Source: Polaromonas sp. (GTDB lineage: Bacteria; Pseudomonadota; Gammaproteobacteria; Burkholderiales; Burkholderiaceae_C). Taken from it: a stretch of 64,000 bases of DNA. Below are positions 7,811 to 17,989 of the stretch, piece after piece. The stretch's first letter is position 1; every line of letters begins with the position of its first letter. The stretch spans positions 97,760 through 161,759 of the forward strand of contig NZ_JAQSDL010000085.1 of assembly GCF_029945895.1 (NCBI RefSeq), written 5' to 3'. The notes below the pieces were generated by a model. It did no database searches, was not told the DNA's origin, and was given only the letters and a program-made list of their open reading frames with translations. The position numbers and the translations under genes are program-made.

Positions 7811-7881
7811 AGCCTTCCGCTTCCTGGTTTTCGCCTGAGCACGTGGTGTGCTCCGGCTTGGGTCATGTCGTCGGAGGTTTC

Positions 7882-9237
7882 ATGCTTGCATTTTTTGTGA
7901 TTCATTGGGCGCGCCCGCTTCGGGAAGCGGCGCTGTCATCCGTGCTGGTACTTGCCGCACCGCTGCTGTGGGCCACCGGCGCGGCGCCCCCGCCACTGTC
8001 CCTGCGGGAAGCGCAGCAACTGGCCGTGCAGCACTCCCGGCAATTACAGGCCCAGGACGCGCTGTCCCGCTCCGCGCGCGACATGGCGGTGTCGGCTGGC
8101 CAGTTGCCCGATCCGGTGCTCAAGCTGGGCGTCGACAACCTGCCTCTCAGCGGGCCGGCGCAGCTGAGCCTGACGCAGGATTTCATGACCATGCGCCGCA
8201 TCGGTCTCATGCAAGAGCTGCCGCGCGCGGAAAAACGCCAGCTCAAGGCCGAACGCTTCGAGCGCGATGCCGAGCGTGCCCAGGCGCAGCGACAGCAAGC
8301 CCTCGCCGGCATCCAGCGTGACACCGCCCTGGCATGGCTGGACCGTTATTACACGCTGGCCTTGCGCACACTGCTGCTGCAACAACTGGAAGAAACGCGA
8401 CTGCAGGAGCAAGGCGCCCTCATTGCCTTCCGCGAGGGCAAAGGTGCGCAGGCCGATGTGTTTGCCGCACGCACCGCCCTGATCGAGATCGAAGACCGGC
8501 TCAGCCAGATGGACAGTCAAGCCAGAAATGCCGACCTGATGCTGATGCGCTGGACCGGCACCCAGACCACCCGTCCGCTCTTGGGAACACCGGACTGGCA
8601 GAACACCGTTCTGGAAGGCAAGTTGTCCAAAGAAGAACTCCGCCAGCATCCGCCGCTGGCGGTGCTGGCTTCGCAAGTGGATGCCGCAGAAACCGAACTC
8701 CGGCTGGCCCAGGCCAACACAAAGTCCGACTGGGCACTGGAAGCCACCTACCTGCAGCGCGGCCCGGCATACGCCAACATGGTTTCCCTCGGCGTTTCCA
8801 TTCCCTTGCAGTGGGACCAGAAAAATCGCCAGAACCGCGACATTGCGGCCAGGCTGGCACAGCTCGATGAAGCCCGCGCCAATCAGGACGACGCCCTGCA
8901 ATCGTACGAAGCCGAAGTGCGCACGCTGCTCAACGACTGGCAGACCAGCAAGGAGCGGGCCAGCCGCTACAGCCACCAGATGGTCCCCGCGGCCAGCCAG
9001 CGTTCGGCGGCAGCCCTGAGCAGCTACCGCGTCCGCAAGGGCGACCTGGACAGCGTGCTGGGAGCACGCCAGGCTGAAATCAACACCCGTCTCCAGGCCC
9101 TGACGCTGGAACGTGACACTGCCCGGTTATGGGCACGGCTCAACTATCTGAGGCCGGACACCGCCATCGACAGCAGCGCTGCCGTCACTACGCCCATAAA
9201 CCCGAACGCCGCGAAAGCCGCGAAAGGCCAGCCATGA
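7882..9237 (+). CDS. cusC: CusC/CzcC-type outer-membrane efflux protein
   Basis: TolC-family outer-membrane channel of 451 aa for the heavy-metal RND pump encoded downstream. An N-terminal hydrophobic signal (residues about 17-35, LSSVLVLAAPLLWATGA) precedes the repeated OEP helical domain (LSLREAQQLAVQHSRQL and, in the second half, a parallel KEELRQHPPLAVLASQ region). No lipobox was seen, unlike the other OMF at 2528. The ATG at 7882 has CGGAGG about 5 nt upstream; a GTG start at 7843 is the alternative. Its stop overlaps the cusB start (ATGA), tying it to cusBA. Confidence 0.87.
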   Translation: MLAFFVIHWARPLREAALSSVLVLAAPLLWATGAAPPPLSLREAQQLAVQHSRQLQAQDALSRSARDMAVSAGQLPDPVLKLGVDNLPLSGPAQLSLTQDFMTMRRIGLMQELPRAEKRQLKAERFERDAERAQAQRQQALAGIQRDTALAWLDRYYTLALRTLLLQQLEETRLQEQGALIAFREGKGAQADVFAARTALIEIEDRLSQMDSQARNADLMLMRWTGTQTTRPLLGTPDWQNTVLEGKLSKEELRQHPPLAVLASQVDAAETELRLAQANTKSDWALEATYLQRGPAYANMVSLGVSIPLQWDQKNRQNRDIAARLAQLDEARANQDDALQSYEAEVRTLLNDWQTSKERASRYSHQMVPAASQRSAAALSSYRVRKGDLDSVLGARQAEINTRLQALTLERDTARLWARLNYLRPDTAIDSSAAVTTPINPNAAKAAKGQP

Positions 9238-10847
9238 CCACCAGAAAAACCCTCATCGCATCGCTGGCTATCGCATTGACCGTGCTGGCCGGTGGTTATG
9301 GCCTGTATGCGCTCGGCATGAAACGGGGCATGGCTGCACCTGGGCACACGGCCAGCGCTGCAGCTGATGCACCACCTCCCCTGCCTGCGGACCCGCAAAG
9401 CCTGGACGGCGAGCAGGCCACCCGCCGGCACATCGGCGCCGGCATTCAGGCGGGCGATATCGACCCGGCCAGTGGCCGCAAAGTCCTTTACTACCACGAC
9501 CCCATGGTGCCGGGAAACCGCTTTGACAAACCCGCCAAGTCCCCCTTCATGGACATGATGCTGGTGCCCGTTTTTGCCGGCGGAGACAGCGATCAGGGCA
9601 AAGTCAGCGTGAGCCCCCGTATCCAGCAAAACCTGGGAGTACGCATCGCACCGGTGACAGAAGGCACGCTCTCGCCCGAACTGGCTGCGGTCGGCAGCAT
9701 CGCCTTCAACGAACGCGACCAGGTCACGGTGCAGGCCCGCGCCACCGCGTATGTGGAACGCCTGCATGTGCGCGCCACGCTGGACAAGGTCACCCGCGGC
9801 CAGCCGCTGGCGGAGCTTCATGTTCCCGACTGGGTGGCCGCGCAGGAGGAATTCCTGGCGGTGCGCCGCATGCAGGGCTCCCAACTGACGGAGCTGGTTG
9901 ATGGCGCGCGCCAGCGCATGCGCCAGGTCGGCATGAGTGAGGCGCAAATTGCCGTTGTGGAAACGAGCGGCCGACCCAGCGCGCGCATCACGCTGTTTGC
10001 GCCCATTGCAGGTGTGGTCACGGAGCTGGCGGCACGCGAGGGCATGGCAGTGATGGCGGGTGCGACGCTGTTCCGCATCAATGGCCTGTCCACCGTCTGG
10101 GCGAATGCCGAGGTTCCGGAGAGCCGGGCGGCCTTGCTGCGCCCAGGCGCAAAGGTGGAAGCCAGAAGCCCGGCCGTGCCGGGAGAAGTATTCAAAGGGA
10201 AGGTCCAGGCGCTCCTGCCGCAGGTCAGTGCGGACACCCGCACGCTCAAGGCCCGGCTGGAACTGGCCAACCCCGGCAACCGCCTGGTACCCGGCATGTT
10301 TGTGCAGATGCAGTTCATGGACACGCGTGCCGGCAAGGTCTTGCTGGTTCCCACCGAAGCGGTGATCCAGACCGGCCAGCGCAGCGTGGTCATGCTGGCA
10401 GAAAAGGAAGGCCGGTTCCGTCCGGTGGAAGTGGGAACAGGTATGGAAAGCGGCGGGCAAACCGAAATCACGCGCGGACTGCAGGCCGGCCAGCAGGTGG
10501 TGGTGTCGTCGCAGTTCCTGATCGATTCTGAAGCCAGCCTCAAAGGCGTGGAAGCCCGGCTCAATGACCCTGCCAGGGCCGCTGCCGCCAGCAGCGCGCC
10601 TCGTCATCAGGGGGAAGGCAACGTTGACGCGCTTGCACCGGATGCCGTGACCCTGACGCACGGCCCGATTGCTTCCCTGAAATGGGGAGCCATGACGATG
10701 GAATTCAAACCGCCACAGGCGGGAGCTCCGCGTAACGTGAAGCCAGGCGACCGCGTGGCGTTCGAGTTCTACATGGATGACGAAGGCATGGCGCAATTGA
10801 CGGGAATCAGCCCGCTGGCTACACCGGCAGCACGGAGCAAACCATGA
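9234..10847 (+). CDS. cusB: CusB periplasmic adaptor with HMBD and fused CusF domain
   Basis: Membrane-fusion protein (537 aa) linking CusA and CusC. Domains in order: N-terminal membrane anchor (about 7-28), heavy-metal-binding domain (Y86 to F114, [10 protein letters not shown]...), barrel-sandwich/beta-barrel adaptor core (about 120-440), and a C-terminal CusF-like domain. The last carries H476, W484, M487 and M489, reproducing the spacing and identity of E. coli CusF H36/W44/M47/M49. The protein thus carries its own copper chaperone in addition to free CusF at 6991. The start at 9234 overlaps the cusC stop, and the stop overlaps the cusA start by ATGA. Confidence 0.93.
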   Translation: MTTRKTLIASLAIALTVLAGGYGLYALGMKRGMAAPGHTASAAADAPPPLPADPQSLDGEQATRRHIGAGIQAGDIDPASGRKVLYYHDPMVPGNRFDKPAKSPFMDMMLVPVFAGGDSDQGKVSVSPRIQQNLGVRIAPVTEGTLSPELAAVGSIAFNERDQVTVQARATAYVERLHVRATLDKVTRGQPLAELHVPDWVAAQEEFLAVRRMQGSQLTELVDGARQRMRQVGMSEAQIAVVETSGRPSARITLFAPIAGVVTELAAREGMAVMAGATLFRINGLSTVWANAEVPESRAALLRPGAKVEARSPAVPGEVFKGKVQALLPQVSADTRTLKARLELANPGNRLVPGMFVQMQFMDTRAGKVLLVPTEAVIQTGQRSVVMLAEKEGRFRPVEVGTGMESGGQTEITRGLQAGQQVVVSSQFLIDSEASLKGVEARLNDPARAAAASSAPRHQGEGNVDALAPDAVTLTHGPIASLKWGAMTMEFKPPQAGAPRNVKPGDRVAFEFYMDDEGMAQLTGISPLATPAARSKP

Positions 10848-13800
10848 TTGCCGGCCTGATCCGCTGGTCCATCGTCAACCGCTTCCTGGTCCTGCTGGCC
10901 ACGCTGATCATCAGCGCCTGGGGCGTGTACGCTGTGCTGAAAACGCCGCTGGACGCACTCCCCGACCTGTCCGATGTGCAGGTGATCATCCGCACCAGCT
11001 ACCCCGGCCAGGCACCGCGCATTGTGGAAAACCAGGTCACCTACCCGCTGACGACCACCATGCTCTCGGTGCCGGGAGCCAAAACGGTACGCGGCTACTC
11101 CTTCTTCGGTGACTCCTTTGTCTATGTGCTGTTTGAGGACGGTACAGACCTCTACTGGGCGCGTTCGCGCGTCCTGGAGTACCTGAACCAGGTGCAGTCG
11201 CGCCTGCCGGCCGGCGCCAAAACCTCGCTCGGCCCCGATGCAACCGGTGTCGGCTGGATCTACCAGTACGCCCTGGTCGACCGCAGCGGCACGCAGGACG
11301 CCTCGCAGCTGCGCGCGCTGCAGGACTGGTTCCTGAAATACGAACTCAAGACAGTGCCCAACGTGGCCGAGGTCGCCTCGGTAGGCGGCATGGTGCGGCA
11401 ATACCAGATCGTGCTGGACCCGGACAAGTTGGCGGCCTACCGTCTGCCGCACACGCGGGTGCTGGAGGCCATGCAGAAGGCCAACCAGGAAAGTGGCGGC
11501 TCGGTGCTGGAACTCGGGGAAGCCGAATACATGGTGCGCGCTTCAGGCTATTTGCAGACGCTGGACGATTTCCGCAAGGTGCCGCTGATGACCACCGAGG
11601 CGGGCATCTCAGTCAGGCTGGGTGACGTGGCGCGCATCCAGCTGGGTCCCGAGATGCGGCGCGGCATTGGCGAGCTGGACGGCGAAGGCGAGGCGACCGG
11701 CGGCGTGATCGTGATGCGTTCCGGCAAGAATGCGCTGGAAACCATCGCAGCGGTCAAGGCCAAGCTGCAGCAGCTCCAGACGAGCCTGCCCCGGGGCGTT
11801 GAAATTGTTCCTGTCTACGACCGTTCAGGCCTGATCGAACGGGCCATCGACAACCTGGGCTTCAAACTGCTGGAAGAGTTTGCCGTGGTGGCCCTGGTCT
11901 GCCTGGTCTTCCTGTTCCACCTGCGTTCGGCGCTGGTGGCCATTGTCTCGCTGCCGCTGGGCATTCTCGCGGCCTTCATCGTCATGCACTACCAGGGCGT
12001 CAACGCCAACATCATGTCCCTGGGCGGTATTGCAATTGCCATCGGGGCCATGGTCGATGCGGCGGTGGTGATGATAGAAAACGCGCACCGGCACCTGGAG
12101 CAATGGACGCACGACCATCCTGACGGCAGGCTTGCCGGGGATGCGCGCTGGAAGGTGATTGGCGACTCTGCGGCAGAAGTCGGGCCCGCCCTGTTTTTCT
12201 CGCTACTCATCATCACGCTGTCCTTCATCCCGGTGTTCACACTGGAAGCACAGGAGGGGCGGCTGTTCTCGCCGCTGGCATTTACCAAGACCTACGCGAT
12301 GGCGGCTGCAGCCGGCCTGTCCGTGACCCTGATTCCGGTGCTGATGGGCTACCTGATCCGCGGCCACATCCCGGGTGAAAAGGCCAATCCGCTGAACCGC
12401 CTGCTGATCAGGCTTTATGAGCCGCTGCTCGACCTTGTGCTGCGCTGGCCCAAACTCACCCTCGGTGCCGCGGCGCTGCTGCTGGGACTGAGTCTGTGGC
12501 CGCTGCAACACATAGGCGGCGAATTCATGCCGCGACTGGACGAGGGCGACCTGCTCTACATGCCGTCGGCACTGCCGGGCCTGTCCGCAGGCAAGGCGGC
12601 CGAGCTGCTGCAGCAGACCGACCGCCTGATCAAGACCGTGCCCGAGGTGCTCAGCGTCTATGGCAAGGCCGGGCGTGCAGAGACCGCCACCGACCCGGCG
12701 CCCATGGAAATGTTTGAAACCACCATCCAGTTCAAGCCGCGCGGCGAGTGGCGCCCGGGCATGACGCAGGACAAGCTCGTTGAGGAACTGGACCGCATTG
12801 TGAAGGTGCCGGGGCTGGCCAATATCTGGGTTCCCCCCATCCGCAACCGCATTGACATGCTGGCCACCGGCATCAAAAGCCCGGTGGGGGTGAAGGTCGC
12901 TGGCGCCGACCTGGCCACCATCGACCGGGCAACCGGCGAGATCGAGCGGATCCTGAAAGGCGTTCCCGGGGTGAGCAGCGCACTGGCCGAGCGGCTCACC
13001 GGTGGACGCTATGTCGATGTCAACATCCGGCGCGACGATGCCGCCCGCTACGGCATGAACGTCGCCGACGTGCAATCGGTCATCTCGACGGCCGTGGGCG
13101 GCGAAAACCTGGGTGGAAGCGGTGGCGAGGTGGTGTTGGGGCTGCAGCGCTTTCCGATCAATGTGCGCTATCCGCGTGAAATCCGCGACTCCCTGGAAAA
13201 GCTGCGCAGCCTGCCCATCGTCAATGAACGCGGCGCGCGGCTGGTGCTCTCCGATGTGGCCGATATTCGCATCACCGACGGGCCACCCATGCTGCGCAGC
13301 GAAAACGCGCGGCTGTCGGGATGGGTTTATGTGGACATTCGCGGCCGCGACCTCCGCTCGGCGGTCAGGGACATGCAGGCGGCCGTGGCAGCGCAGGTTT
13401 CTTTGCCGCCGGGCTACTCGATTTCGTGGTCCGGGCAGTTCGAATTCCTGGAGCGGGCAACTGCACGCCTGCAGGTGGTCGTTCCCTTCACGCTGTTGAT
13501 CATCTTTGTGCTTCTGTACCTGACCTTCAGGCGCTTTGACGATGCCTTCCTGATCATGACCACCCTGCCCTTTGCACTGATAGGCGGCATCTGGCTGCTT
13601 TATCTGCTGGACTACAACCTGTCGGTGGCCGGCGCGGTGGGTTTTATCGCGCTGGCGGGCGTTTCGGCAGAGTTCGGCGTCATCATGCTGCTCTACCTGA
13701 AACAGGCCTGGGACAGGCGCACGGCAGAAGGGAACACTTCCACCAGCGATCTGGTCGAAGCGATCCACGAGGGCGCGGTGCTCAGGGTACGGCCCAAGGC

Positions 13801-14005
13801 CATGACCGTGGCGGTGATTCTGGGCGGCCTGTTTCCCATCATGTGGGGAGCAGGGACGGGTTCGGAGGTCATGCAGCGCATCGCCGCACCCATGGTAGGC
13901 GGGATGATCACCGCTCCCCTGCTGTCCATGTTTGTCCTGCCGGCCGCGTATCTGCTGATCCGGCGCAGGCACTGTACAGCCGAAAGCCGGCCGGCTGCCG
14001 GATGA
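10844..14005 (+). CDS. cusA: CusA copper/silver RND efflux pump
   Basis: Inner-membrane proton-driven RND transporter (HME-RND, 1053 aa) exporting Cu(I)/Ag(I). Copper methionines M573 ([10 protein letters not shown]), M623 (PMEMFETT) and M672 (RIDMLATG) fall at the same residue numbers as in E. coli CusA. Asp405 in the TM4 motif [15 protein letters not shown] matches the proton-relay Asp of CusA. Twelve TM helices in two halves with two large periplasmic loops are evident. It is the last gene of the coupled cusCBA set. A GCGGCG-TTAG-CGCCGC hairpin (14044-14059) without a T run follows. Confidence 0.96.
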   Translation: MIAGLIRWSIVNRFLVLLATLIISAWGVYAVLKTPLDALPDLSDVQVIIRTSYPGQAPRIVENQVTYPLTTTMLSVPGAKTVRGYSFFGDSFVYVLFEDGTDLYWARSRVLEYLNQVQSRLPAGAKTSLGPDATGVGWIYQYALVDRSGTQDASQLRALQDWFLKYELKTVPNVAEVASVGGMVRQYQIVLDPDKLAAYRLPHTRVLEAMQKANQESGGSVLELGEAEYMVRASGYLQTLDDFRKVPLMTTEAGISVRLGDVARIQLGPEMRRGIGELDGEGEATGGVIVMRSGKNALETIAAVKAKLQQLQTSLPRGVEIVPVYDRSGLIERAIDNLGFKLLEEFAVVALVCLVFLFHLRSALVAIVSLPLGILAAFIVMHYQGVNANIMSLGGIAIAIGAMVDAAVVMIENAHRHLEQWTHDHPDGRLAGDARWKVIGDSAAEVGPALFFSLLIITLSFIPVFTLEAQEGRLFSPLAFTKTYAMAAAAGLSVTLIPVLMGYLIRGHIPGEKANPLNRLLIRLYEPLLDLVLRWPKLTLGAAALLLGLSLWPLQHIGGEFMPRLDEGDLLYMPSALPGLSAGKAAELLQQTDRLIKTVPEVLSVYGKAGRAETATDPAPMEMFETTIQFKPRGEWRPGMTQDKLVEELDRIVKVPGLANIWVPPIRNRIDMLATGIKSPVGVKVAGADLATIDRATGEIERILKGVPGVSSALAERLTGGRYVDVNIRRDDAARYGMNVADVQSVISTAVGGENLGGSGGEVVLGLQRFPINVRYPREIRDSLEKLRSLPIVNERGARLVLSDVADIRITDGPPMLRSENARLSGWVYVDIRGRDLRSAVRDMQAAVAAQVSLPPGYSISWSGQFEFLERATARLQVVVPFTLLIIFVLLYLTFRRFDDAFLIMTTLPFALIGGIWLLYLLDYNLSVAGAVGFIALAGVSAEFGVIMLLYLKQAWDRRTAEGNTSTSDLVEAIHEGAVLRVRPKAMTVAVILGGLFPIMWGAGTGSEVMQRIAAPMVGGMITAPLLSMFVLPAAYLLIRRRHCTAESRPAAG

Positions 14006-14043
14006 GGGTCGCTGGCCGCGGTGCAAGGCGGCAGGGCGGCAGG

Positions 14044-14059
14044 GCGGCGTTAGCGCCGC
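14044..14059 (+). terminator. GC hairpin after cusA
   Basis: A perfect 6-bp stem, GCGGCG/CGCCGC with a TTAG loop, lies 39 nt after the cusA stop. There is no T tract, so it is at best a weak or Rho-assisted terminator. It is preceded by tandem GGCGGCAG units. Confidence 0.3.
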
Positions 14060-14072
14060 AATGGCACCGGGC

Positions 14073-14086
14073 TTGATCTAACGCAA
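14073..14086 (+). promoter_or_regulatory. FNR/Anr-like half-conserved box
   Basis: TTGATCTAACGCAA resembles the FNR/Anr consensus TTGAT-N4-ATCAA, with the left half perfect and the right half 3 of 5. It lies 91 bp before the P-type ATPase start. No good -10 was found at the expected distance, so this is tentative. Confidence 0.35.
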
Positions 14087-14176
14087 GCGGCCGGGCATGG
14101 CGCGCCCTGAAGCGGCGGGGCGTGGCCGGTTTGAATGGCTTTTCCGTTACGCTGACAGGAACAACCATTCCTGCCC

Positions 14177-16876
14177 ATGACCGCCAAGACCCTCTCCTCA
14201 CACAGCGGGCCTGCGCCCGCTTCACCGCTGTGGCATGCGATGCCCGCTGGCGAGGTCCTGACCCGGCTGGGCTGCGATCCCGCTGTGGGGCTCAGCGCCG
14301 CAGAGGTCACGCAAAGACGCGCCCGCGACGGCGCCAACGCCCTGCCCGAAACGCAGCGCCGCTCCATGCTGTCCGTGTTCGCGCGCCAGTTCAAGAGTCC
14401 GCTGATCTACATCCTGTTCGCCGCCGCGATACTGGCCATCGCCATGGCGCATTACGGCGACGCGGTGGTCATCCTGGCCGTGGTGCTGGTCAATGCCGTG
14501 GTGGGCACCTTCCAGGAGGGCCGCGCCGAACGTTCGATGGCCTCGCTGCGCCGGCTGGCGGCACTGCGGGTGCGGGTGCTGCGCGACGGGCAGGAGGCCA
14601 TGATCGAAGCGCGCGAGCTGGTGCCTGGCGACGTGCTGCTGCTGGCGGCCGGTGATGCGATTGGTGCCGATGCCCGCCTGGTTGAGGAAGCCCAGTTGCA
14701 GGTTGCCGAGGCCGCCCTGACCGGCGAATCGGTGCCGGTCAGCAAGAAGGTCGCGCCGTTGTCGGATTCCACCGGTCTGGCGGACCGCCACAACATGCTG
14801 TTTTCCGGCACTTACGCGACAGCCGGCCGGGCGCGCGCGGTGGTCGTGGCCATCGGCAGCCACACCGAAGTCGGCCGCATCGCCGGGCTGACCGAAGCCG
14901 CCGCGGACCCGAAAACGCCGCTGGAACAACGCATCGAACAGTTCGGCCGCTGGCTGGTCGTCGCCGCACTCGTGCTGTTTGTCGCGGTGGTCGCGCTCGG
15001 AATGTTCCGGAATCTGCCGCTGGCCGATGTACTGATGGTGGCCATCAGCCAGATGGTGTCCATGGTGCCCGAAGGTCTGCCTGTGGCCATGACCATCGCC
15101 CTGGCCGTCGGCATGCAGCGCATGGCGGGGCGCGGCGCCATCATCCGCCGCCTGTCGGCTGTGGAAACCCTCGGATCGACGACCGTGATCTGCACCGACA
15201 AGACCGGCACCCTGACGCGCAACGAAATGACGGTCAGCGCGCTGTGGCTGCCCGGCGGGCAGGAAGTGTCCGTCAGCGGCACGGGTTATGCACCGGAGGG
15301 AAAGTTAAGCTCCAATGATGCCGCCCTGCTGCCGTTGCTGCAGGCTGCCGCGTTGTGCAACGACGCGCAGCTGCTGCCCCCCGAGGAAGCGCGTACGCAA
15401 TGGTCGGTGCTGGGCGACCCGACCGAAGGCGCACTCAAGGTGCTGGCGGCCAAGGCAGGTATCGCTCTGGAAAAACTTGCTCGGGATGCGCCGCGCGAGG
15501 CCGAACTGCCCTTCGACGCGGATACCAAAATGATGGCCACACGCCACCGCTTTGCCGGTGCGCCGCGCCGTGTGTTCATCAAGGGGGCGCCCGAGGTGCT
15601 GCTGCACCTGTGCGCGGCCGACGGAACGGCGGTGATTCACGCGGCCCGTACGGCCGCCGACGCCATGGCCGCGCGCGCGCTGCGGGTGCTGGCCTTTGCC
15701 GTGGTGGAAGACGATGTGCTGGACCCGGACGCCGGTTTTGACGCGCTGGCCGGTCGCGCCCGCCTGCTCGGCCTGGCCGGCCAGATCGACCCGCCGCGCG
15801 AGGAGGTCAAGACCGCCGTTGCCGAATGCCGTGCGGCCGGCATCCGGCCCGTCATGGTCACCGGTGACCACAAACTCACTGGCCTGGCGATTGCCCGCGA
15901 ACTCGGCATTGCGCGTGACGGGGACCGGGCCGTGGACGGCACCGAACTCGAATACATGAACGAGGCGGACCTGCGCGACGGGCTGGCCCGCATTTCCGTC
16001 TTTGCCCGTGTCCATCCGGCGCAAAAGCTGCGCATCGTCGAAGCCCTGCAGGCCAACGGCGAGGTGGTGGCGATGACCGGCGACGGCGTCAACGACGCAC
16101 CGGCGCTGGCGCGCGCCGATGTCGGTGTGGCCATGGGCATCACCGGCACCGAAGTGGCCAAAAGCGCGGCCAAGATCATCATCACCGACGACAACTTCGC
16201 CACCATTGTCGCGGCGGTTGAGCAGGGACGCGTGGTTTACGGCAACCTGAAAAAGGTCATCCTCTACCTGTTCGCCACCTCGATCGACGAGGTCGTGGTG
16301 CTGCTGCTGGCTTTGCTGGCCGGCTACCCGCTGCCGCTGGCGGCGGTGCAGATCCTGTGGATCAACATCGTGACCGAGGGCACCCTGACCGTGAATCTGG
16401 TGATGGACCCGGCTGACGGCGACGAGATGAAACGCACGCCCGTGCCGCGCAACGACCGGCTGTTGGACCGCACCATGCTGGGCCGGGTGCTGCTGATGTC
16501 GGCCACGGCCGTGCTGGTCACTTTCGGCTGGTTTGTCTGGCGCCTCGAGCAGGGCTTGCCCATGGATCTGGTACGTACCGAAACCTTCACCGTGCTGGCC
16601 ATGTGCCAGTGGTTCAACGTGCTCAACTGCCAGTCGGCCACCCGCTCGGCGTTGCGGCTGGGGCTGCTGAAAAACCCCTGGCTGCTCGGCGGCCTGGCCC
16701 TGAGCATCGCGCTGCAGGTGCTGGTGCTCTATGCCCCGTTCATGAACACGCTGTTCTACACGGTGCCGCTGGCGCCCGCCTCGCTGCTGCCCTTGTTGTT
16801 GCTGGCCAGCAGCGTGTTGTGGGCGGAAGAGCTGCGCAAGCTCCTCGTGCGCCTGCGCCAGAAGCGGGCTGCATGA
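14177..16876 (+). CDS. P2-type cation-transporting ATPase
   Basis: Inner-membrane P-type ATPase of 899 aa in the Ca2+/Na+/K+ (P2) branch. The N-terminal cation-ATPase domain is followed by the actuator domain with LTGES, the TM4 motif PEGLP (298-302), phosphorylated Asp341 in DKTGTLT, and the hinge GDGVNDAPA. TM6 reads NIVTEGTLTVNLVMDP, which differs from the NLVTDGLPA of SERCA-type Ca pumps, so the ion is uncertain. There are no CPC or HMA metal motifs, so it is not a heavy-metal P1B pump. Its stop overlaps the start of the Ca2+/cation antiporter by ATGA, suggesting a joint role in Ca2+ or another cation's homeostasis. Confidence 0.9.
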   Translation: MTAKTLSSHSGPAPASPLWHAMPAGEVLTRLGCDPAVGLSAAEVTQRRARDGANALPETQRRSMLSVFARQFKSPLIYILFAAAILAIAMAHYGDAVVILAVVLVNAVVGTFQEGRAERSMASLRRLAALRVRVLRDGQEAMIEARELVPGDVLLLAAGDAIGADARLVEEAQLQVAEAALTGESVPVSKKVAPLSDSTGLADRHNMLFSGTYATAGRARAVVVAIGSHTEVGRIAGLTEAAADPKTPLEQRIEQFGRWLVVAALVLFVAVVALGMFRNLPLADVLMVAISQMVSMVPEGLPVAMTIALAVGMQRMAGRGAIIRRLSAVETLGSTTVICTDKTGTLTRNEMTVSALWLPGGQEVSVSGTGYAPEGKLSSNDAALLPLLQAAALCNDAQLLPPEEARTQWSVLGDPTEGALKVLAAKAGIALEKLARDAPREAELPFDADTKMMATRHRFAGAPRRVFIKGAPEVLLHLCAADGTAVIHAARTAADAMAARALRVLAFAVVEDDVLDPDAGFDALAGRARLLGLAGQIDPPREEVKTAVAECRAAGIRPVMVTGDHKLTGLAIARELGIARDGDRAVDGTELEYMNEADLRDGLARISVFARVHPAQKLRIVEALQANGEVVAMTGDGVNDAPALARADVGVAMGITGTEVAKSAAKIIITDDNFATIVAAVEQGRVVYGNLKKVILYLFATSIDEVVVLLLALLAGYPLPLAAVQILWINIVTEGTLTVNLVMDPADGDEMKRTPVPRNDRLLDRTMLGRVLLMSATAVLVTFGWFVWRLEQGLPMDLVRTETFTVLAMCQWFNVLNCQSATRSALRLGLLKNPWLLGGLALSIALQVLVLYAPFMNTLFYTVPLAPASLLPLLLLASSVLWAEELRKLLVRLRQKRAA

Positions 16877-17880
16877 ACCTGATCCTGCTCGTCCCGCAGT
16901 TCCTGCTGTGCGCGGTGCTGATCGCCGGCGCGGGTTACGTGTTGTGCCAGAGTGCCGACCAGATCGCCAAAGCAACCGGGCTCACGGGCGGCTGGATGGG
17001 CCTGGCGCTGCTGGCCACCGTGACCTCGCTGCCCGAGCTCGCCTCGGGCATCAGCGCCGTCACGGTCATCGGTGCGCCCAACCTGGCCGTGGGCAACGCG
17101 CTCGGCGCCTGTGTGTTCAACCTCGTGTTCCTGGTGGTGATCGACGCGTTGCAGCCGCGCCAGCCGATCTATCGCCACGCCAGCGCGGCGCACCTGCTGT
17201 CTGCAGCCTTTGGCGTGGTGATGCTGGGCTTTGTCGCCATGAGCCTGCTGCTGCCCGCCGTGACACCGGCCATGCTGCATCTGGGGCTGTACAGCCCGGT
17301 GCTGCTGGCGCTTTACCTGCTGGCCCTGCGCAGCGTCTTCGCACACGAGCAGTCGCTGCGGCAGACGCCTGGCCCTGATGGGAGCTCCGGGCCGGCGCCA
17401 GCACTGAGGCGGCAGTGGATCCGCTTCGGGCTTGCGGCGCTGGTGGTGCTGGCGGCCGGCAGCTGGCTGCCCGCCATCGCCGACCAGTTGGCCCAGGCCA
17501 TGGGCTGGAGCCGCAGCTTTGTCGGCACGCTGTTCATGGCGCTGGTGACCACACTGCCCGAAATCGCGGTCACGCTGTCGGCGTTGCGCCTGCGTGCGCT
17601 CGACATGGCCATCGGCAACCTGCTCGGCAGCAACCTGTTCAACGTGACCATGCTGGCGATCGACGACCTCTTTTACACCCGCGGCCCGCTGCTCGCCGAC
17701 GCCGCGCCCGTGCATGCGGGCACGGCAGTCGCCGCCGTGGTCATGAGCGGGCTGGTGATGATCGGGCTGGTGATGCGGCCCCAAGGGCGCGTGCTGCGTT
17801 TTGCGAGCTGGGTCAGCGTCGGGCTGCTGGCCACCTACCTGCTCAATGCGGTGCTGGTGTTCCTGCACGGCGGCTCCTGA
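16873..17880 (+). CDS. Sodium/calcium-exchanger family antiporter (YrbG-like)
   Basis: Membrane antiporter of 335 aa in the CaCA superfamily. Both alpha repeats are visible: TVTSLPELASGISAV with GNALGACVFN in the N-half and LVTTLPEIAVTLSAL with GNLLGSNLFN in the C-half, the cation-coordinating Glu/Asn sites of the family. About ten TM segments are predicted. The start ATG overlaps the ATPase stop, so the two form a translationally coupled pair. Substrate is likely Ca2+ exchanged for H+ or Na+; this is a family-level inference. Confidence 0.88.
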   Translation: MNLILLVPQFLLCAVLIAGAGYVLCQSADQIAKATGLTGGWMGLALLATVTSLPELASGISAVTVIGAPNLAVGNALGACVFNLVFLVVIDALQPRQPIYRHASAAHLLSAAFGVVMLGFVAMSLLLPAVTPAMLHLGLYSPVLLALYLLALRSVFAHEQSLRQTPGPDGSSGPAPALRRQWIRFGLAALVVLAAGSWLPAIADQLAQAMGWSRSFVGTLFMALVTTLPEIAVTLSALRLRALDMAIGNLLGSNLFNVTMLAIDDLFYTRGPLLADAAPVHAGTAVAAVVMSGLVMIGLVMRPQGRVLRFASWVSVGLLATYLLNAVLVFLHGGS

Positions 17881-17881
17881 C

Positions 17882-17930
17882 GCTATCAATAATGCATCTG
17901 ACGGCGCAGATGGGTACTGGGCTGCAGCCT
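17882..17930 (+). repeat. Dispersed 49-nt repeat, degenerate copy 3
   Basis: Starts GCTATCAATAATGCATCTG and ends with CTGGGCTGCAGCC at the family's spacing, but the ATAGC arm is altered. It is intergenic, directly after the antiporter stop codon. Confidence 0.45.
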
Positions 17931-17989
17931 GTTTTATATTGAACAGCGCATGCCGCTCGATGTTGGCGGCGCCATGTTAAGGTGCCGGC

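Noticed and set aside
12203..14026. 607-codon open frame antisense to cusA, and similar long antisense frames (9144-10796, 15305-16975, 22005-23156, 42361-44256)
   Set aside because: Typical of GC-rich coding DNA; composition is His/Gln/Arg-rich with no recognisable domain, and the sense genes are secure.
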